The position numbers were made by a program, and so were the translations under genes. The notes under the pieces were generated by a model. The model was not told where the DNA came from and did no database searches. It saw only the letters and a program-made list of their open reading frames with translations. From an uncultured Oligoflexia bacterium (GTDB lineage: Bacteria > Bdellovibrionota > Bacteriovoracia > Bacteriovoracales > Bacteriovoracaceae), in assembly GCA_913058265.1 (NCBI GenBank), contig CAJXPQ010000004.1, forward strand, positions 186,001-250,000: 64,000 bases of DNA. Direction: 5' to 3'. Positions 44,408 through 53,700 of the stretch are shown in pieces. Numbering within the stretch: position 1 is the first letter of the stretch; every line of letters begins with the position of its first letter.

Positions 44408-46438
44408 ATGCGTCTTTTAGCACTTTTATCTTTATTTATTTTTATCTCTTGTGAGCAAGATCCTTACCCTGAGGGTGGTAAACGACTTACACCTCGTACT
44501 GATCTTCAGGAGAAACCAGGTCTTTCAATGATTGTTTCTCCTCTCGTAGAACTTACTGAGGGAAGAAAGAGTGTTGTTAAGATTCAAGTCTCTGTTCCGC
44601 CTCCAGGACTTCCTGAAGTTAGAGTTGAAGGATTACCATTAGGGGCCACCTTTGATGCTGATCGATTAGAGATTAATTGGACTCCAGGCTTTTTCGACGG
44701 AAATGATGTAGAAAACCCTACAATTAAAACGAGAAGTTATCCTATAACAGTTTTCTTAGCATCATCTGAGGCACCAAAGGATAATATTTCAGAGAACACA
44801 GTATTAAAGGTTAATGATAAGCCTAGAGAGTTTACTGTAGATGGTTATAGTTCATTTAGTGCAAATGAAGGTCAACCATTTGAATACCGTTTTAAGTTAA
44901 GTAATAAAGATTATCCTCGCGGACCTTTCCAGGTTAGTATTAGTGGGATGCCAGCGAACACAATCGTTGAGCAAATCTCTGAAGTTGAATATAAAATTTC
45001 AGGTGAAGCTGATCATCACCATGTTCGTATTAATGAAACGAATTCTTGTTCAGGAAGAAATTGTCTAGGGTATAAAGGTCAGATTACGGCGTTTAATCCA
45101 GCAAATCATAAAACAACAAAAGACATTGATATTAAAGTTCAGGATAAGCGCTTAGATGTTACTTTGGTTGCACCAGAGGATATGGAGCAAGGTTTAGATA
45201 TAACATTTCAGGTTTCTGCTTATGACTTGAACGGTGAAGTTGCACCTCAAATAGAGCTATCTTCTGATGAACCAGAGTTTGGAGAATTTTCAACAAAGAT
45301 TGTCAAAGACCAAGAGAATAATTCTTCTGTTTTAAATGTAACTTGGAAGGATATTCCACCAACTTACAATAACACGAAACGATTTTTTAGCTTCAAAGCT
45401 TGTGTGCTAGATACCAGTAGAAGGTATAGAAACTGTAACCAAGAAACCACAGATGTAAAAATTGTTGTAAAAGAAAGAAAGCCACCTACATTCGATAGGT
45501 CTAATTGGGCGGCCGGAGTTATTAAATACTTAAAGCATAAAGAGTACGATACAGAATATATTTATATTCAAGATGGTGATTCATTACAGGACATAACAAA
45601 CGTAAAAATTATGCCAGAGTCTATGAGAAAGTATGTCTCTTGGAACAATGATAAATTAACATTAAAGAATTTTGATAAAGAAGGAATTTATCAATTCTCA
45701 CTTGTTGCAAAATCTGAATACAATATGTCTACTGCAGAAAGCTTTGTTGTAGAGGTCTTCTCTAAAAATAGAAGCAAAACTCTGTATTTTACCGACTCAA
45801 CAAGAGATAATGAAGCAAAGTTCTACAGAGATACTCTTAAGAATATTGAACTCATGAATCCAATGCTACAAATTCTTAATGAGAGAAACCTCTCTGGCCG
45901 TGAAATCCTTGTTATTGGAACTTCAATGTTAAGTGATGACTCAATGAGTACTGAGATCACTAGGGCGATGGATAAGATTAAGAACATTATTGTGGCAACA
46001 CCATTAATTGAAAATATGCCAAAGAAATTTTTAGATAAACTTAAAATTGAAAATAAAGTCGCAATCATTGGACGCTATACTGATCTTCCGGATACTCCAG
46101 ATCTTAGTACTATGAACTTCGTTTACAGAAAGGACTTTGATATTCCAAGTATGGATATCGGACTTCAGTTAAAGGCAACAGTAGAATCAGATGATCCTAT
46201 TATATTCTCAACAGGTGTTGATACTAATAATTGTGCTGATGTATTAGAGCTTACTGATGCACAGAAGCTAACGAGATACAAAATCGGCGTTATATGTAAA
46301 AGAGAGAACGGCGGAAGACTTGCTGTCTTAGGAACTGAGTTTGCTGACCTTAAAGCAAGTTTAGCAGATAAAGATATACCATCAAAATGGTTTCAAAAGA
46401 TGCTCTCTACGAAAATCTTCATCGGAAGGAATAAATAA
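44408..46438 (+). CDS. Lipoprotein with Ig-like repeats, 676 aa
   Basis: The signal peptide ends FIFISC with the lipidated cysteine at residue 15; the next residue is Glu, suggesting outer-membrane sorting. The mature protein shows repeated beta-sandwich-like units of roughly 100 residues, with PLGATFDADRLEINWTPG typical of cadherin-like or Ig-like domains in bacterial surface proteins. The last 200 residues are a different, alpha/beta region. In the operon it occupies the place of an outer-membrane lipoprotein such as GltK. AGGAG precedes the ATG. The gene overlaps the barrel gene by 1 base. Confidence 0.75.
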   Translation: MRLLALLSLFIFISCEQDPYPEGGKRLTPRTDLQEKPGLSMIVSPLVELTEGRKSVVKIQVSVPPPGLPEVRVEGLPLGATFDADRLEINWTPGFFDGNDVENPTIKTRSYPITVFLASSEAPKDNISENTVLKVNDKPREFTVDGYSSFSANEGQPFEYRFKLSNKDYPRGPFQVSISGMPANTIVEQISEVEYKISGEADHHHVRINETNSCSGRNCLGYKGQITAFNPANHKTTKDIDIKVQDKRLDVTLVAPEDMEQGLDITFQVSAYDLNGEVAPQIELSSDEPEFGEFSTKIVKDQENNSSVLNVTWKDIPPTYNNTKRFFSFKACVLDTSRRYRNCNQETTDVKIVVKERKPPTFDRSNWAAGVIKYLKHKEYDTEYIYIQDGDSLQDITNVKIMPESMRKYVSWNNDKLTLKNFDKEGIYQFSLVAKSEYNMSTAESFVVEVFSKNRSKTLYFTDSTRDNEAKFYRDTLKNIELMNPMLQILNERNLSGREILVIGTSMLSDDSMSTEITRAMDKIKNIIVATPLIENMPKKFLDKLKIENKVAIIGRYTDLPDTPDLSTMNFVYRKDFDIPSMDIGLQLKATVESDDPIIFSTGVDTNNCADVLELTDAQKLTRYKIGVICKRENGGRLAVLGTEFADLKASLADKDIPSKWFQKMLSTKIFIGRNK

Positions 46439-47136
46439 TGAAAAGATTATTACCTGTTTTATTAGTTTTAAGCCTAAGTGCATTTGCTGCTGAAGATGAA
46501 GCCAAGTCAGAACTTTCTCAAAAACTTGATAGTCTCAATATTCCTTCGGATAAAGTGACACCTGTTTTATCTCAAGACAAACTCTACGCAGTTAATACGA
46601 GATACTCTTCACTTAATAAGAGACATGAGATTACAATCTCAGGGGCAAATAACTTTACCTCTGATAGTCACCTGACTACCAGGAATAGTGGTGCTACTTA
46701 TAGATTTCATATCAATTCGAAGTGGTCTATCGGGATGAGATACTCTCATTACTTTAATGAGCTTAGTGGAGCTGGAGAAAAGCTATTTGAAAGTAAGGAG
46801 CTCTTGCCGGACTCTGATTATGCTTTAAAAAGTACTGAAGGCTTTGTTAATTTTAATACAGTGTATGGAAAACTACGTTTAACAAGAGATACGATTGTTT
46901 ATTTTGATCAGTATATATCTCTTGGTTATGGTGATATTGCTCTCTCTAGGGGAGAGACAAAAATGGCGACAGTCGATCTAGGCTTTGCTTTTTGGCTAGG
47001 TAAGCATGCATCCTCTAGAATTGGTCTGCGTAATGAATTTTATGAGCAGGAAAAAATAAACGGTCCTGAGAATGTTCAGAATGCTTTAGGCTATGTTGAA
47101 TTTGGATACTTATTCGGTGAGGGAGCTCGCATATGA
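46438..47136 (+). CDS. Outer-membrane beta-barrel protein (OMP_myx_plus/GltA-B-like)
   Basis: A signal peptide (MKRLLPVLLVLSLSAFA) is followed by a plug-like segment and then amphipathic strands ending with GYVEFGYLFG and a short tail. It resembles the outer-membrane beta-barrel family seen mainly in myxobacteria and relatives, with strand blocks such as HEITISGANNFTSDSH and GATYRFHINSKWSIGMRYSHYF. GltA and GltB, barrels of the Myxococcus gliding complex, are the natural comparison. It overlaps its neighbours by 1 and 4 bases, so it is made together with the lipoprotein and the second TPR protein. Confidence 0.78.
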   Translation: MKRLLPVLLVLSLSAFAAEDEAKSELSQKLDSLNIPSDKVTPVLSQDKLYAVNTRYSSLNKRHEITISGANNFTSDSHLTTRNSGATYRFHINSKWSIGMRYSHYFNELSGAGEKLFESKELLPDSDYALKSTEGFVNFNTVYGKLRLTRDTIVYFDQYISLGYGDIALSRGETKMATVDLGFAFWLGKHASSRIGLRNEFYEQEKINGPENVQNALGYVEFGYLFGEGARI

Positions 47137-48650
47137 AATATTGGCTTTTGGCCATTATTAGTGTTCAAGTTATGGCCGCTGATGGGACTTCTAAACTTCT
47201 TGCAACAGGTGAGAGTAACCTTGAATTAGATAAGGCGATTCAAGTTCAAAAACAACTCACACTTAATGATGTTTTTGCTGTCCAAGCATATGGACAGATG
47301 AGAGCCTTAGGAGTTAATGATAAAGATATTAATAAATTCTTTGATCATGTTTTTGCCGAAGACTTTAAGGCTGCCTTAGCTGTATTTCCTTCGGATACAA
47401 AAAATACCAAATTAAATAGGCTTTTATCTGCCACAAAAATATATCTCTTTTGGAAGCTTGATCTCTCTCAAAACTTTGTTCACTCATGGGTAAATGAAGC
47501 AAGTAGCTATCCATTTTTAAATTCAGAACTTGGTATAGCACTTGATCAGTTAATCTCTAAGGATGCTTCTGCATGGTTAATCAAGAAAGCGATTGTCCTA
47601 GATAAAAAGGATAAAGCTTATATAGATGCAATTGCGCACTATCAATCAAAATTTAATTACTCTTTACAAGCTTATAGAAATCTTAGAAAGGGTTCAAAAT
47701 CTCTAGAGTGGATTAAGTTTTTACCAAAGTTAGATCCTTTAAGAATAAAGCTTAGTGAGAGTGTCATCTTACAATTTGCTAAAGAAGGCAAGCTTGCAGA
47801 TGCTGCAAAAGTTTTAAAAGAAGTTGTTGAGCCTGCACTTAAAAATGAAAAAGATATTGAGAAAATCGCTAACCATCATCTAATGCTTGCAAGACTACTT
47901 TACCAAGCGGCTGCATATGATGCTTCTTTAGAATACTACTCATTAATTCCAGATGAATCTAGAAGATACCTTAACTCACAAGTTGAGTCATTATGGATTG
48001 AGCTTAGACAAAATAACCTTCCCCGAATAAAAGGAAAACTTGCTTCGCTAGAATTGGATGTTTTCAATGACACCTTTAACCCAGAAGTTTATCTTGTGAG
48101 TGCAATGGCCAGTTTGAAATTATGTCAGTTCAAAGATATTGATGCTGCCTTTAAGTCCTTTGTTCGTGTTAATCAAAAATTTATTAAGGAAATTGATGTA
48201 AATCTAGCAAGTGATACTCCAAAAGTTGTAAGTACAAAGGATTTTTATATTAGACTATTAACTCGAGCTAAGATTCTCCGTCTTAAAGAAATAGCAACTT
48301 TATCCAAGCTTAATAGAGATAATGATATTGATATTTTAAATTCTTATATTACTTCTGCAGCAAATTTCAAGGTTTCAGAGGCAAAACGTTCATGGTCAAA
48401 TAGAAAGAAAGTTTTAGAGGCTACAATTAGACGCCTTAGATTTGTAAAAGTTGAATACTTATCAAAAATGAGACGACTACGAAATAAAATGGCGATATTA
48501 CAACCCAAAGGTACTGACTCTGTTAAGACTATCAGCTCAGGGTTAGATAAAACGGATAAACTTGAGTTCCCTCACGAAGGAATTCTTTTCTCTGATGAGC
48601 TCTTTAATTTGGATGCTGATGTTATGAAACTATGTGTGGAAGGAAAATAA
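47133..48650 (+). CDS. Exported helical-repeat (TPR-like) protein, 505 aa
   Basis: The N-terminal signal peptide (MKYWLLAIISVQVMAAD) is followed by an all-helical protein with TPR-like pairs in the middle, for example MLARLLYQAAAYDASLEYYSLIPD, and a basic coiled-coil-like segment near residue 420-470. It should be periplasmic. In Myxococcus the gltK-gltB-gltA-gltC order ends with a periplasmic TPR protein (GltC) behind barrel genes, and the order lipoprotein-barrel-TPR here matches. The ATG overlaps the barrel gene by 4 bases; the stop is one base before the VWA gene start. Confidence 0.75.
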   Translation: MKYWLLAIISVQVMAADGTSKLLATGESNLELDKAIQVQKQLTLNDVFAVQAYGQMRALGVNDKDINKFFDHVFAEDFKAALAVFPSDTKNTKLNRLLSATKIYLFWKLDLSQNFVHSWVNEASSYPFLNSELGIALDQLISKDASAWLIKKAIVLDKKDKAYIDAIAHYQSKFNYSLQAYRNLRKGSKSLEWIKFLPKLDPLRIKLSESVILQFAKEGKLADAAKVLKEVVEPALKNEKDIEKIANHHLMLARLLYQAAAYDASLEYYSLIPDESRRYLNSQVESLWIELRQNNLPRIKGKLASLELDVFNDTFNPEVYLVSAMASLKLCQFKDIDAAFKSFVRVNQKFIKEIDVNLASDTPKVVSTKDFYIRLLTRAKILRLKEIATLSKLNRDNDIDILNSYITSAANFKVSEAKRSWSNRKKVLEATIRRLRFVKVEYLSKMRRLRNKMAILQPKGTDSVKTISSGLDKTDKLEFPHEGILFSDELFNLDADVMKLCVEGK

Positions 48651-48651
48651 A

Positions 48652-49683
48652 ATGAAAATATTATTACTTTTAACCTATATCTTCTCATTTTCTGGTTGTA
48701 ATAAAGCAGATGACTATGTCTACCTAAACACACCACCAAGGCAGGAAAAAAGAGATGATGTTCTAAAGGTGAGGACACTTCTTCGTAATGCTGAAATTGA
48801 TATCGTATGGGTTGTAGATAACTCTGGATCTATGTCAACGATTCAAAACAATATCATAGCCAATTCTAGTCTCTTTATGGAAAGTTTTGTGAAAAATAAC
48901 TTTATGAAGTGGAGAATGGCAGTAGTTTCAACTGATAGTAATCAGCCACCTTTTTTAGGAATGCCATATAACTCAACAGACCCACAATACTTTGATAATA
49001 ACTCTCTTGATCCTGTTCCTACATTTTCACAGGCGATTAGAAACCTTGGAACAAACGGATCTGCCTCTGAGTATGTTTTTTATAACTCATTTCGATTTAT
49101 GATTGACCAAACTTATAATCATTTCTTTAGGCCTGATGCTCACCTTGCAGTCATTATGGTTACAGATGAAGAAGAGCAAAGTGAAAGAAAATACGGTGAT
49201 CAATTTAAAGCAACGAATCTCATAAGTACTGTGAGTGCCTTAAAGAATCCAGGTACGATCATTCGTTATTATGGGGCATTCGACTTCAAAGATTTACAAG
49301 ATTGTGATAGTTGGGAGCCATACGCCAATTCTCCTTTCGAAGAAATCATTGATGCTACTGGTGGAATTCATATGTCTGCTTGTACTGCCGACTTCGGTAA
49401 GGATCTTGCTGAAATAGGTAAGGATATTATTAGTCTTGTTGATGCACCTGCAGTTCTATTGGCAGAAAGACCTAAGGTCGACACGATCAAAGTCTTTTAT
49501 GGTGATGAAGAGGTTCCAGGTGGTAGACAAACTGACGGGGCATTTTGGTACTATAATCAATATTATAATACTTTAAACTTTTATAACCTTGATTTTATTC
49601 CTGCTGATGATGAAGATGCTGCTATTAGAGTGGCCTATGACGTGGACGATGGAATAGATCGATCTGAAGATGATGAGGACTAA
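48652..49683 (+). CDS. von Willebrand A-domain lipoprotein (CglB-like candidate adhesin)
   Basis: The signal peptide ends FSGC (lipidated Cys16) and residue 17 is Asn. Residues about 50-240 form a VWA domain with the MIDAS motif VVDNSGSMS (Asp56, Ser58, Ser60) and the later VTDEEEQSE acidic loop, so a metal-dependent binding site is intact. A short beta-rich tail follows and the C-terminus is very acidic (DDEDAAIRVAYDVDDG). In Myxococcus CglB, a VWA outer-membrane lipoprotein, is the adhesin coupled to the gliding motor; here the VWA lipoprotein is encoded inside the motor operon, which is unusual. The ATG at 48652 has GGAAAA 4 bases upstream. Confidence 0.8.
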   Translation: MKILLLLTYIFSFSGCNKADDYVYLNTPPRQEKRDDVLKVRTLLRNAEIDIVWVVDNSGSMSTIQNNIIANSSLFMESFVKNNFMKWRMAVVSTDSNQPPFLGMPYNSTDPQYFDNNSLDPVPTFSQAIRNLGTNGSASEYVFYNSFRFMIDQTYNHFFRPDAHLAVIMVTDEEEQSERKYGDQFKATNLISTVSALKNPGTIIRYYGAFDFKDLQDCDSWEPYANSPFEEIIDATGGIHMSACTADFGKDLAEIGKDIISLVDAPAVLLAERPKVDTIKVFYGDEEVPGGRQTDGAFWYYNQYYNTLNFYNLDFIPADDEDAAIRVAYDVDDGIDRSEDDED

Positions 49684-49686
49684 AAA

Positions 49687-50277
49687 ATGAAATTATTTAC
49701 TCTCTTAATCTTACTATCTTTTAATACTTATGCCTTAAATCCAGGTGACAAAGCTCCTGACTTTAACTTAATTGATCAGAATGGGAAGAACTTTAAGCTA
49801 TCTAGTCTGAAAAATCAATTCGTTGTTCTTGAATGGTTTAATCATGGCTGTCCTTATGTAAAAAAACATTATGGAAGCAATCATATGCAAACTATCCAAG
49901 CACTCTATGGGCATAGCGATCTTGTTACTTGGGTAACAATTCTTTCATCTGCTAAAGGAAAGCAAGGTTATCTTGGGTCGGATGAAGAGGTGATCTCAAA
50001 GATGAACGAGCTAGGTATCAAATCTAAATACTTCCTTCGTGATACAGATGGTAAGGTTGGACAGCTTTACGGTGCAAAAACAACACCTCATATGTATATC
50101 ATTGATGCTAAGATGAAGCTTCGTTATGTAGGGGCGATTGATTCTGTTGTATCTACTAATACTAGTGATATTAAAGGTGCTACTAACTATGTGACTAGTG
50201 CCTTAAGTAAGCTAATGCTTAATGAAGAGCCAAGTCCGGCCAAAACTAAGCCATATGGTTGCTCTGTTAAGTACTAG
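49687..50277 (+). CDS. Exported redoxin (AhpC/TSA-like), 196 aa
   Basis: The protein has a signal peptide (MKLFTLLILLSFNTYA) and a thioredoxin-fold domain starting NPGDKAPDFNLIDQNGK. The active site reads HGCPYVKKHY, with a single cysteine, where peroxiredoxin-like proteins have theirs; the other cysteine is in the tail (PYGCSVKY). This subgroup is often annotated as thioredoxin family or alkyl hydroperoxide reductase-like. It should act in the periplasm, perhaps on disulfides or peroxides. It is the last gene of the operon, 3 bases after the VWA stop, and faces a cysteine-rich giant lipoprotein. Confidence 0.78.
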   Translation: MKLFTLLILLSFNTYALNPGDKAPDFNLIDQNGKNFKLSSLKNQFVVLEWFNHGCPYVKKHYGSNHMQTIQALYGHSDLVTWVTILSSAKGKQGYLGSDEEVISKMNELGIKSKYFLRDTDGKVGQLYGAKTTPHMYIIDAKMKLRYVGAIDSVVSTNTSDIKGATNYVTSALSKLMLNEEPSPAKTKPYGCSVKY

Positions 50278-50279
50278 AG

Positions 50280-50768
50280 TTATTTATTGAGCTTTGCTCC
50301 AAGTTCTTTTCCGTGTTTTACACGTGCCTTGGCATTTTCAAATCTACGTTTATCATCTTCGGTTATAGGCTCAACTTTAGGTACAGCAACAGGCTTACCA
50401 AATTCGTCGATGGCAACAAATGTTAAATAGGCTTTGGTCGTCATTCTTGAGACACCAGTAATGGGATTCTCACTCTCAACTTTTACACCAATAATCATAC
50501 TTGTATTTCCAGCATAATTTATTGAAGCGTGAATAATCACATGTGATCCTATATTAATAGGGGACCTAAATTCAATATCATCAATATGAACAGTTACAAC
50601 TGGGTTATTGCAATGTCTAGCGGCACACATGGCAGCTGCAATATCAATCCAACTCATAACTTTTCCACCAAAAATTGTCCCATGTGCATTGGTATCACTA
50701 GGCATAACCATTTCACGCATAATGACTTCACTTTCTCTTGGTGTTTTAGACTTCTTAATCATATTCAT
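50280..50768 (-). CDS. Hotdog-fold acyl-CoA thioesterase (YciA/BFIT type)
   Basis: The 162-residue protein has the acyl-CoA thioesterase signature: PSDTNAHGTIFGGKVMSWID, then AARHCNNPVVTVHIDDIEF. It should hydrolyse acyl-CoA esters in the cytoplasm. AAGGA lies just before the ATG at 50768, and the next-upstream gene on the same strand (the giant lipoprotein) ends 8 bases before, so they may share a transcript. It is convergent with the redoxin gene, 2 bases apart. Confidence 0.88.
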   Translation of the reverse strand: MNMIKKSKTPRESEVIMREMVMPSDTNAHGTIFGGKVMSWIDIAAAMCAARHCNNPVVTVHIDDIEFRSPINIGSHVIIHASINYAGNTSMIIGVKVESENPITGVSRMTTKAYLTFVAIDEFGKPVAVPKVEPITEDDKRRFENAKARVKHGKELGAKLNK

Positions 50769-50776
50769 ATAGTTCC

Positions 50777-53700
50777 TTATTCATCTGCACAATAGATATG
50801 GTGATTCCATCTGACTCCACTGGTAAACTTTGCATAACCAGCTTCTTCGTTATTACCACTTGTCCCTTGATCGCCAACTTCATCAACTATAGAGTTAAGT
50901 CCACCATTGCCATTACGGAAAGGGTGTTGTGGGCTAGCTTTAAATACTCCAAATGCTCCGCCCCTTACAGTTGATCCAGATGAGCAGTATTCATTTCCTA
51001 TTGCCTGAATTTTTTGTAGTACTTCTGTGCTAGTAAGTGGTTCACCAGTTACAGTGTCGAAATCAGATACTTCTAGACCTTGAATCTCATCATTACTTTC
51101 AAGACCTTCTCCAGATATAAATTTATTTAAATAAACATTTAAATCTGTTCTCGCTGGTAGCTTACAAATTTTATTTCCTTCTTCACTGTCGTCATCGATT
51201 GCAAGTCCTGAACAACAAAGACTATTGCTATCGTTCTTACCAATTGTGGCACCAAGCTCTCTACAACATTTAAATTGATTGTCTGAGAATATTTGATTGT
51301 GATCTACAAGCTCTTGTGTTGCCGTTAGATTTATATTTAAATCGTTTGCAGCGAAAGGCGCACCTGCAGTATCAAAAGCAAATGGTGGATCAACATTTGG
51401 ATTGATAAAGGTCTTTGAGTGATTAATAAAATCCATCACAGTTTTTAAGGCTTCACCACCTTCACTTTCTTTGAAAATGCCAGGTACCATTTTTTGATAG
51501 ATATCGTTACAGTAAAGAGGTTCGTAGGCCATTTGCGGTACTCCCAGATACTCGAACTTTGCAAGTTTCTTAAGGTAGTACATAGCATTTCCTGGGGCAG
51601 CAGATCTTCTGTGATCCAGAATACTAGCATTATCTACTGAGAGCCCTCCTGGGTTTTTAATTATTTCCCAAGCAAGTGTTCCAACAGGAACCCACTTTAT
51701 TTGAAGACCTAAGTCATCTTTTTCAAAGTTCGCTGCAACTCTTGAATCATTTGAATATCCAACTCTAATAGACCTAGTATCTTTATCATATGAGTAGCAA
51801 CATTTATTATTTGCTGCTCCATCACAAACTCCACTAGTCCATGAGTCTAGCGGGCCACAAATCCCACCATGTCCTGCGGCGGTACAATCAAAGTTTGTAT
51901 TAGCAGCACTATTATTAACACATTCTATAACAGCACCTGGAGAAGTTAAGCTGGGTAATTCCACTCTTAAAAATGTGAAGATGTCACCATCAGCAGTTGT
52001 ACCTGTTAAATCAGGATCAAATGTCATATAGCTTGGTAGTCTTGTTATAAGGTTTTTCTTTTCAATATCATTATCTTCATTTGACCAATCAAGTACAAAG
52101 GTATCTGTGGCAACAGAGTTTTCGCCCGTATACGGAATTAAAATATCATAAGAATATAAGTTAGTCGTCCAGAGGTCATCCATGATTGAAGAGTCAGAGT
52201 TAAATAGGGTAAAGCCAAGAAATGTTCTATTAAGTCTTGGTCTTTCAACAAAAAAATCTTCAATTGCCGTTATGCCCTGTTGAATACATCCACCTTCTTC
52301 TAAGCTTCCTGCACGACACATAAAAGGTTTATCAAAATCTAGTTGCGCTTGTGTTAAGTTATATGCTTCAGCGTTCTCAGAGAGATATATGCCTGAACGG
52401 TAGTTTAGACATTTTAAATCATTTGGATCAATATTTAGTCTGTTGCGTGACCAATCATTAGTACCATCTTCAAATTCTCTGACCCAGTTTGAACCACAAC
52501 AAGTTTTTGCTGCCGTATCATGAACTGTTTTCCATTGAAGGATATCCGTAATATTAGGGGAGTTATCAAGAGTCTTATCCCCACCATTATCAGCATTTGC
52601 ACTAGGTCGCGTAAGATTTGATGCACCTGTCACAAGATTAATACTCGAATCTACAGTAGAGTACCTAGAGTAACGTGTAGGTTCAGTAGGGTTGAGACCA
52701 CCGAAAATATGAGTGCTTAATCCTGTGGATTCTGTCGCATTTGGAGAGTCCTCAGTGTACATAGTTAAACTTTTGCCAACTTCTCTACAGCAACGATTAT
52801 TTCCAAGGTTGTATTCAAAATATTTAGCTTCATCATTTATACTCGGTTCTGCTTCTCCTTGACTACAAACGAGATATTCTTCGTAATAAGATTTTTCAGC
52901 AAGGTTTCCAAAGAATGATAGAGGTGCAAGGTCAGCATTGTCGGCCATTAATTTATTAGGTGAACAATCTAGGTCTGAGTGACAAACAGCGCCTGCTTTT
53001 CTCAGACAAGCTTCACCGGCCAGAGTAGGTTCAATTTGTACATTATCTGTACTTAGACTTTCCCCTTCTATGGTTTTAAAAGCTGAGAATGGGTGCAGTT
53101 CATCAAATACAACAGTAGTAGATAATAGAGGAGCAGCATCATTAGAAAGTGATTCTAGACCACAAGAATTTTGGGCAAAACCAAGCCTTTCGGCCACTTC
53201 TGCTTTCGAAAGAGTTCCGGAGACGCCATCTATAGTAAAGTTTGAATTTAGAAAGTCATCTTGAGTGTGAACATAGTTTCCATCAATATCTAGCATTGGA
53301 CATGAGCTATATCTTAGCTGGGTGAATAGAGTGGGGTTACATCCCCCTATTTGTGAAATATAATCGGTTCTAAATTTTGGATCAGCAGACTGATGTTGAA
53401 CATCAGGTTCCCAGTCCTTAGTTGTCGTTCCTGTTTGATAATCAGGTAGAAGTTTACCTGGGCGACAAAGACCTACTTTTCCAGCAGCTGAAGAATCAAA
53501 AGTTAAAACACTTTCCTCTATGGCCGTTTGTACGGATTCAGGTAGTTGGGTCAAGTTGCTGCCAGTGTTCATATAATGTTTAGGGCGTCCAAGAACGTCA
53601 GCATCCATTCCAAAAAAATGATTATTGCTTACAATTAATTCATCTAAGGGTTTACCAAAACGTGCCACTTCATCATTGAAAGCGGCGGTATTAGATAGAC

